Below, one piece after another: positions 58,585 to 64,000 of a DNA stretch of 64,000 bases (position 1 is the first letter of the stretch; every line of letters begins with the position of its first letter). Made by a program: the position numbers and the translations under genes. Below the pieces are notes generated by a model. That model was not told where the DNA came from. It did not search any database and saw only the letters and a program-made list of their open reading frames with translations. The stretch is from Pseudomonas sp. Os17 (GTDB taxonomy: Bacteria > Pseudomonadota > Gammaproteobacteria > Pseudomonadales > Pseudomonadaceae), in the NCBI RefSeq assembly GCF_001547895.1, contig NZ_AP014627.1, positions 6,760,001-6,824,000 of the forward strand, given 5' to 3'.

Positions 58585-58977
58585 ATGCTGACCCTTGGAA
58601 ACATCTTTGTGCTGATGCTCCTGGCGACCGGCGCCGCCTGGCTGTGGCACAACCACGGCCTGCGCGAGCGGGCGCTGGAGCGGGTCAAGCAGCACTGCGC
58701 GCGGCTCGATATCGAGCTGCTGGACGGCAACGTCGCGCTCAAGCGCATCGGCCTGGTCAAGGACGCCAATGGTCGCCGGCGCCTGGCGCGAATCTACAAC
58801 TTCGAATTCACCGTGACCGGCGAAACCCGCCACGCCGGGACCATCACCCAGTTCGGCGCCCACAGCGCCCATATCGAGCTGGCGCCTTATCCGTTCGAGG
58901 CCAAGGAGCCGCTGCCCAGCGCCGAGGTGATCGAGCTGAGCCAGTGGCGCGAAGAGCATCGCAAGTTCAAACCGTGA
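58585..58977 (+). CDS. DUF3301 domain protein
   Basis: A 130-residue protein with one N-terminal membrane segment (LGNIFVLMLLATGAAWLWHN) and a cytoplasmic basic domain (RALERVKQHCARLDIELLDG, then RLARIYNFEFTVTGETRHAG). This is the DUF3301 pattern, of unknown role. CTTCATG with GGAG 10 bases upstream supports the start at 58585. It is convergent with the CobW-type gene. Confidence 0.87.
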   Translation: MLTLGNIFVLMLLATGAAWLWHNHGLRERALERVKQHCARLDIELLDGNVALKRIGLVKDANGRRRLARIYNFEFTVTGETRHAGTITQFGAHSAHIELAPYPFEAKEPLPSAEVIELSQWREEHRKFKP

Positions 58978-58984
58978 GATGCGC

Positions 58985-59947
58985 CTACAGGCGGCAGGCA
59001 GCGAGGCTGGCTTGTAGGGCCGCCATGTCCTGAGGGGTGCTGAAGATCAGCTCCAGGCGCGAATCCCGGCGCCATTCGCTGGGCAGCCAGTTCAGCGGCG
59101 AATTATCCAGCCCGTTGCCCGAGCGCCAGCCCTGGTCGCTGTGGATCACCAGCTTGGCCCGACGCCAGTCGAGGTTCTGCAACCAGTGCTCGACCCGGAC
59201 CAGATCGAAGCGCTGGCTCGGGTGCCAGCGCCAGCCAATGCTCCAGCCCTCCTGCTGAGACTGACTGAGGCAGATCGGCTGCGTCGGATCGCTCCACACC
59301 GCCGGTAACTGTGCCAGGCCCTGGGGAACATCCAGTTGCTCCAGCGCCGCCCCGGCGCTGACCTCCAGGCCCGGCAACTCGGCCAGGGGCAAGGCGGCGT
59401 GGCGAGTCCAGAACAGCGGCAGGTCCGGCAGTTGCTCCAGTACCCGCAGCCGATCGCTGTCGCTGAGCAGTTCGTCCTTGTTCAACACCAGCAAACCGGC
59501 GCTGGCCAGGGCGTCCTGTTGCGCCTGGGGCAGCGGCTTGCCGGCGGCCAGGGCCTGGGCATCCAGCACCAGCACACAGGGCTGCAGCGCCAGCACGCCT
59601 TTCCAGGGTGCAACACTCAGTTGCTTGAGCAACTGCGCCGGGTGACCAAGGCCGGAAGGCTCGATGAACAAACGGTCCGGCCGGGCCTTGCGCAACAGCC
59701 GCCCAAGCCCCACCTGAAACGGTGCGCCGTTGACGCAGCACAGGCATCCACCGGCCACTTCGCCCAGAGCGATGCCGTCTTCATCACGAGTCAGCAAGGC
59801 CGCATCCAGGCCGATCTGGCCGAACTCGTTGATCAGCACCGCCCAGCGCTCCTCGGCCGGACGCTGGCTCAGCAGGTGACGGATCAGGCTGGTCTTGCCG
59901 GCGCCCAGAGGGCCGGCGATCACATGGGTGGGAATGTTCTGCAGCAT
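58985..59947 (-). CDS. CobW/COG0523 GTPase, probable zinc metallochaperone
   Basis: A 320-residue G3E GTPase. GPLGAGKTS (residues 12-20) is the Walker A, Cys68, Cys70 and Cys71 in GGCLCC form the metal-binding CxCC motif, and NKDEL the guanine-specificity segment. Such proteins help deliver zinc (or cobalt) to apo-enzymes when the metal is scarce. A C-terminal CobW_C domain (residues 215-320) is present. It follows the DUF1826-zigA-dksA2 genes on the same strand but is separated by a REP element, so may have its own promoter. Confidence 0.9.
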   Translation of the reverse strand: MLQNIPTHVIAGPLGAGKTSLIRHLLSQRPAEERWAVLINEFGQIGLDAALLTRDEDGIALGEVAGGCLCCVNGAPFQVGLGRLLRKARPDRLFIEPSGLGHPAQLLKQLSVAPWKGVLALQPCVLVLDAQALAAGKPLPQAQQDALASAGLLVLNKDELLSDSDRLRVLEQLPDLPLFWTRHAALPLAELPGLEVSAGAALEQLDVPQGLAQLPAVWSDPTQPICLSQSQQEGWSIGWRWHPSQRFDLVRVEHWLQNLDWRRAKLVIHSDQGWRSGNGLDNSPLNWLPSEWRRDSRLELIFSTPQDMAALQASLAACRL

Positions 59948-60044
59948 GGGAAGGGGGTCCGGAAAGCCTGTGAAGTGATGCTACGCCCTTCCCGAGCAGG
60001 GCGAAAATCCGCGCGCTCAAGAACGACGCCGCAGCAGACGCCGT

Positions 60045-60107
60045 TCTTGAGCGCACTGAGGGTCCTGCGGACCTTGGCGCAGCCTCGCAGGCTCGGCAGC
60101 GGCTACA
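60045..60107. repeat. Partial REP/MITE-like element
   Basis: GGTCCTGCGGACC and the CGGCAGCGGCTACA arm recur as in the elements at 9937 and 35316. It separates the CobW gene from the DUF1826 gene. Confidence 0.6.
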
Positions 60108-60115
60108 CGCCTGGA

Positions 60116-60822
60116 TCAACCCAGCCAATCAAGGGTAAGGATCAGCCGGCGCTCCCCCGGCGCCGGTTGCGGCGAGCGGTGGATCAGGCCGAACCCTTGG
60201 TTGCCGTGCCACTTCTCGCCCTTGAACAGCGCCACCTCACCGCTGCCGATCTGCTGGATCAGCGTCGGGTCACGGGGTTCAGCACTGGCCTGTCCCAGTT
60301 GCCGACGGTCCATCGCCCCTTCGCGCAACCACTGGCTGCCAATCCCGGCGTAGGTGGTGATCAGGCGCACGGGCACATGGTCGACGTGAAAGCGCGGGCA
60401 CATGGCCTTGTCCAGAACCCGCAGGCGCAAACCCACGCGCTTGGCGCCCAACAGGCAGGCAAAGGCGCTGACCAGCCAGGAAGCGTCGGCGATAAAGCCG
60501 TCATAACCGTGCAAATCACTGAAGCCCGATGCCAGGCCCTGCAGGTTCGGCAGGGCCTCCTCGTCCGGCAGATCCAGCGCCAGCGACTCCGCCAATGGCT
60601 GGTTCAGGGACAGCAGCAACTCGCCGAAATCGGCGATATGCGCCGGCAACCGCCGCTGCCACAGGCCGAGGTTGACCTCGTCCTGCAACACCTCGGCCAG
60701 TACCGCCGGGGTGCTGCCGATGGCCTGGCGACGAGAAACCAGGGGCACCACGCCGGGCAGCAGCAGCCAACTGGCCGGCAGCGGCTTGTCCAGCGGGGTC
60801 ACCGGTGAATTCAGGGTCAGCA

Positions 60823-60823
<1 letters not shown>
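60116..60823 (-). CDS. DUF1826 protein, 2OG-Fe(II)-oxygenase-like
   Basis: A 235-residue protein of the DUF1826 family. I see FHVDHV (His146, Asp148), and GFGLIHRSPQPAPGERRLIL with His215 and a following arginine pair (225/226). This HxD...H...R order is that of 2-oxoglutarate/iron dioxygenases, so an iron-dependent oxygenase is inferred. Its ATG overlaps the zigA stop by one base (TGATG), so the two are co-translated. It therefore belongs to the zinc-starvation operon started by dksA2; the substrate is unknown. Confidence 0.75.
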
Positions 60824-62031
<1,208 letters not shown>

Positions 62032-62060
62032 GGGGGATTCCTCATCAGGTTCGCGGCGGG

Positions 62061-62465
62061 TCAAGGCGCCCGTTGGTGACGTTCGCGCAGCTCTTGGCGC
62101 TCTTTGGCTTCGATGCACAGGGTGGCGGTGGGTCGCAGCAGCAAGCGCTGCAGGCCAATGGGCTCGCCGGTGTCGGCGCACCAGCCGTATTCACCACGGG
62201 CCAGGCGCTCCAGGGCCTCGTCGATCTTGTCCAGGAGCTTCTTTTCCCGCTCCAGCAGGCGCAGTTGCCACTGGCGCTGCTCTTCGGCGCTGCCGATGTC
62301 GGCGGGGTCGCTGTGGGGTTCCTGTTCGCGCAGTTGGTCGAACTCTGCGGCGATGCGCTCCTGCAGCTCAGTGCGCTGGGCCAGCAGCCGTTCGCGGAAG
62401 AAGCCCTGTTGGGCCTCGTTCATGTAGTGCGCTTGGGGTTCGGCGAGGAGCTCTTGTTCAGTCAT
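62061..62465 (-). CDS. dksA2: Zinc-independent DksA paralogue DksA2
   Basis: A 134-residue RNA-polymerase-binding factor that acts with ppGpp. Two long helices forming a coiled coil ([38 protein letters not shown]) end at [20 protein letters not shown]. Where normal DksA has two CxxC pairs to hold zinc, this protein has C96-x-x-T99 and C117-x-x-A120, exactly the DksA2 form that folds without zinc. It replaces DksA under zinc starvation in P. aeruginosa. A perfect Zur palindrome lies 29 bases before the start. Confidence 0.96.
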   Translation of the reverse strand: MTEQELLAEPQAHYMNEAQQGFFRERLLAQRTELQERIAAEFDQLREQEPHSDPADIGSAEEQRQWQLRLLEREKKLLDKIDEALERLARGEYGWCADTGEPIGLQRLLLRPTATLCIEAKERQELRERHQRAP

Positions 62466-62493
62466 GGCGGGTCACGGATCAGGCTTTATTTAA

Positions 62494-62508
62494 TGTTATA
62501 TTATAACA
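62494..62508. promoter_or_regulatory. Zur operator palindrome
   Basis: TGTTATATTATAACA is a perfect 7-1-7 palindrome matching the gamma-proteobacterial Zur consensus core. It lies 29 bases before dksA2 and 78 bases before the divergent secreted-protein gene and may serve both. Confidence 0.85.
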
Positions 62509-62585
62509 ACTCGAATTAGCCAACCCTCCCTTGCCGCCCACGACGAAGGGCGCGATGCTGCGCCCCTGCCGCCACGAGAATCGCC

Positions 62586-62966
62586 ATGCGCCTTGCCCTG
62601 CCGCTCCTGCTTTCCAGCCTGATCCTGACGTTTGCCGGCCAGGCCGGTGCAGCCGTGCCCAACCCCCTGGCCACTTGCACCCGCAGCGCTACCCTGCTGG
62701 CCTGCGTCGATCCGTTGGGCAATGCCTACAGCGTCGCCACGGCAGGCAGCACCACCTACTTGCGCGGGTTCGAGGTGATCGGCAAACGCTATTGGGTGCA
62801 GACCAACAGCCGCTACGGCCAACTGACCTTCTTCACCGGCCTGGCTTCCGATGGCGAAGCCTGGGTGGGCTACAGCCAGCGCGTGGGCTGGACCACTCGC
62901 AACCGTTTCTCCAGCTCCGGCGGCAGCCGCGGCCAGTTCACCTGCAGCCGTATCAGCGGGTGCTAG
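62586..62966 (+). CDS. Small secreted protein with four cysteines
   Basis: A 126-residue exported protein with a signal peptide (MRLALPLLLSSLILTFAGQA). The mature part has four cysteines (TCTRSATLLACVDPLG; FTCSRISGC), enough for two disulfides, and a beta-rich, Gly/Ser/Tyr-rich body (RYGQLTFFTGLASDGEAWVG). I do not recognise a family, but a homologue occupies the same spot in P. aeruginosa (PA5537 region). It is divergent from dksA2 across the Zur palindrome, so it may be induced by zinc starvation. Confidence 0.72.
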   Translation: MRLALPLLLSSLILTFAGQAGAAVPNPLATCTRSATLLACVDPLGNAYSVATAGSTTYLRGFEVIGKRYWVQTNSRYGQLTFFTGLASDGEAWVGYSQRVGWTTRNRFSSSGGSRGQFTCSRISGC

Positions 62967-62976
62967 CGGCCCTGAC

Positions 62977-62991
62977 CCGCCCCTTTGGCGG
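62977..62991. terminator. Possible short hairpin between convergent genes
   Basis: CCGCC and GGCGG form a 5-bp stem with a five-base CCTTT-type loop shortly after the secreted-protein gene. No U tract follows, so confidence is low. Confidence 0.3.
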
Positions 62992-63049
62992 AGCCGGCGG
63001 GCCAGCGCAGGCAAACTCGGCAACGACCCAACACGCACCGGCCTGTTCG

Positions 63050-64000
63050 CTACGCGGGGCGGGTGTTCCCGGTTTCCTGGCGCCAGGCCAGGTAGCTGTT
63101 GGCCGGCGGGTTCTTCTCGAAATAACGTTGCAGGCCGTTGAACAGGCCATCGGCAAGCGCCTGCTGGTGCCGCGCGGTGACCAGGCGCTGGCGGTCGCGG
63201 CTGTTGGAGATGAAGCCGGTTTCCACCAGGATCGACGGCACGTCCGGTGACTTGAGCACCGCAAAACCCGCCTGTTCCACACGCTTCTGGTGCAAGGTGG
63301 TGATCCCCGCCAGGCTCTCCAGCACGGTGCTGCCCAATTGCAGGCTGGCGGCGATGGTGGCGTTCATCGACATGTCCACGATCACTCCCGCCAGCATCGG
63401 GTCCTTGTCCTTGAGGTTGAGCAACGTGCTCGCCCCCAACAGATCGGCGCCGTTTTCCCGCTGGGCCATCAAACGCGCGGTGGCCGAAGTCGCACCGCCT
63501 TCGGACAGGGCGTACACCGAGGCACCGGACGCGGTCAGGCGCGGCGCCGCGTCGGCATGCACCGAGATGAACATGTCGGCCTGATGCTTGCGGGCAATCT
63601 CCACGCGCTTGCGCAACGGCACGAAGAAGTCGTCGTTGCGCACCAGCTTCACGTCGAATCCCTTCTCGCGCTTGAGCCGCTTGGCCAGCAAGCGGGCGAT
63701 GGCCAGCACCACATCCTTCTCCCGCTCGCCCTTGGCCCCGACCGCGCCGGGGTCCTTGCCGCCATGGCCGGGGTCCACCACCACGATGATGTCGCGCTTG
63801 GGATGAGGCTTGCCCGGCGCCGCCTCGGGTCTGACCACGGGCGCGCTGGCCACGACGGTCGGCAGCGCTGCCTTGCCGGGGGCGGACAGGTCCAGCACCA
63901 GCCGGTGCCCCTGCCCATCCTGGGGCGGGAGGAGAAAGCTGTTGAGCTGCAGCGGCTGAGTCAGGTCAAGGACGATCCGCGTGTCGCCCCGGCCAAAAGG
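63050..64000 (-). CDS. N-acetylmuramoyl-L-alanine amidase (AMIN plus Amidase_3), partial
   Basis: The C-terminal 316 residues of a periplasmic amidase that cuts the bond between muramic acid and the stem peptide; the 5' end is outside the window. The visible N-terminal stretch (FGRGDTRIVLDLTQPLQLNS) is the AMIN targeting domain. The catalytic domain has the zinc ligands in VVDPGHGGKDPGAVG (His), REKDVVLAIA (Glu) and FISVHADAAP (His), with ASVYALSEGGATSATARLMA in between. Such amidases act at division, and a member located next to dksA2 (AmiA type) is expected for zinc-starved cells. Confidence 0.93.
   Translation of the reverse strand, partial: PFGRGDTRIVLDLTQPLQLNSFLLPPQDGQGHRLVLDLSAPGKAALPTVVASAPVVRPEAAPGKPHPKRDIIVVVDPGHGGKDPGAVGAKGEREKDVVLAIARLLAKRLKREKGFDVKLVRNDDFFVPLRKRVEIARKHQADMFISVHADAAPRLTASGASVYALSEGGATSATARLMAQRENGADLLGASTLLNLKDKDPMLAGVIVDMSMNATIAASLQLGSTVLESLAGITTLHQKRVEQAGFAVLKSPDVPSILVETGFISNSRDRQRLVTARHQQALADGLFNGLQRYFEKNPPANSYLAWRQETGNTRPA

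Overview
The window reads as chromosome of a Pseudomonas of the fluorescens group. The support is high-GC coding sequence on both strands, short palindromic repeat families typical of fluorescent pseudomonads, and conserved gene strings: purE-purK, LysR-aspA, pycA-pycB with pycR, a HexR-type regulator and uvrD, then pdxY, and finally zigA-dksA2 next to a cell-wall amidase. No tRNA, rRNA, CRISPR array, prophage or insertion sequence is visible.

Layout: 0-6 kb holds an MHS-type transporter, a thioesterase, a sugar-phosphate mutarotase, small envelope proteins and purEK behind a possible attenuating leader. 6-9 kb holds two tandem REP elements, a LysR regulator and aspA with a strong terminator. 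9-10.2 kb is a small accessory cassette: a cloverleaf RNA with the architecture of C4 antisense RNA, whose loop is perfectly complementary to the ribosome binding site of the next gene, flanked by near-identical 86-bp repeats. 10.2-19.3 kb carries two uncharacterised genes and then the most interesting locus: seven translationally coupled genes encoding a ketosynthase III, an extended SDR, a lactonase-like metallo-hydrolase, an adenylate-forming enzyme, an ATP-grasp ligase, a possible acyltransferase and a Rieske oxygenase. All recognisable catalytic residues are intact. It looks like a compact pathway for a small specialised metabolite that I cannot match to a known product.

19.7-39.8 kb is accessory metabolism: an alanine/glycine symporter with asparaginase, an AraC regulator, tandemly duplicated ankyrin proteins, an acetylpolyamine deacetylase with a polyamine-binding protein, a YeeE/YedE transporter, a MocR regulator divergent from a PaiB/GNAT group, homocysteine methyltransferase divergent from an incomplete ABC importer, and a reversed-order HipA/HTH module with a likely operator array. 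40-53 kb is conserved core: pyruvate carboxylase and its regulator, a HexR-type regulator with its box, a GGDEF/EAL protein, uvrD, a Tim44-domain protein and an SMI1/KNR4 protein.

53-64 kb holds a CPA2 antiporter, a thioesterase, an APC permease, pdxY, and a zinc-starvation group (CobW GTPase, DUF1826 protein, zigA, dksA2) controlled from a perfect Zur-type palindrome shared with a divergent secreted protein. The window ends inside an N-acetylmuramoyl-L-alanine amidase gene.
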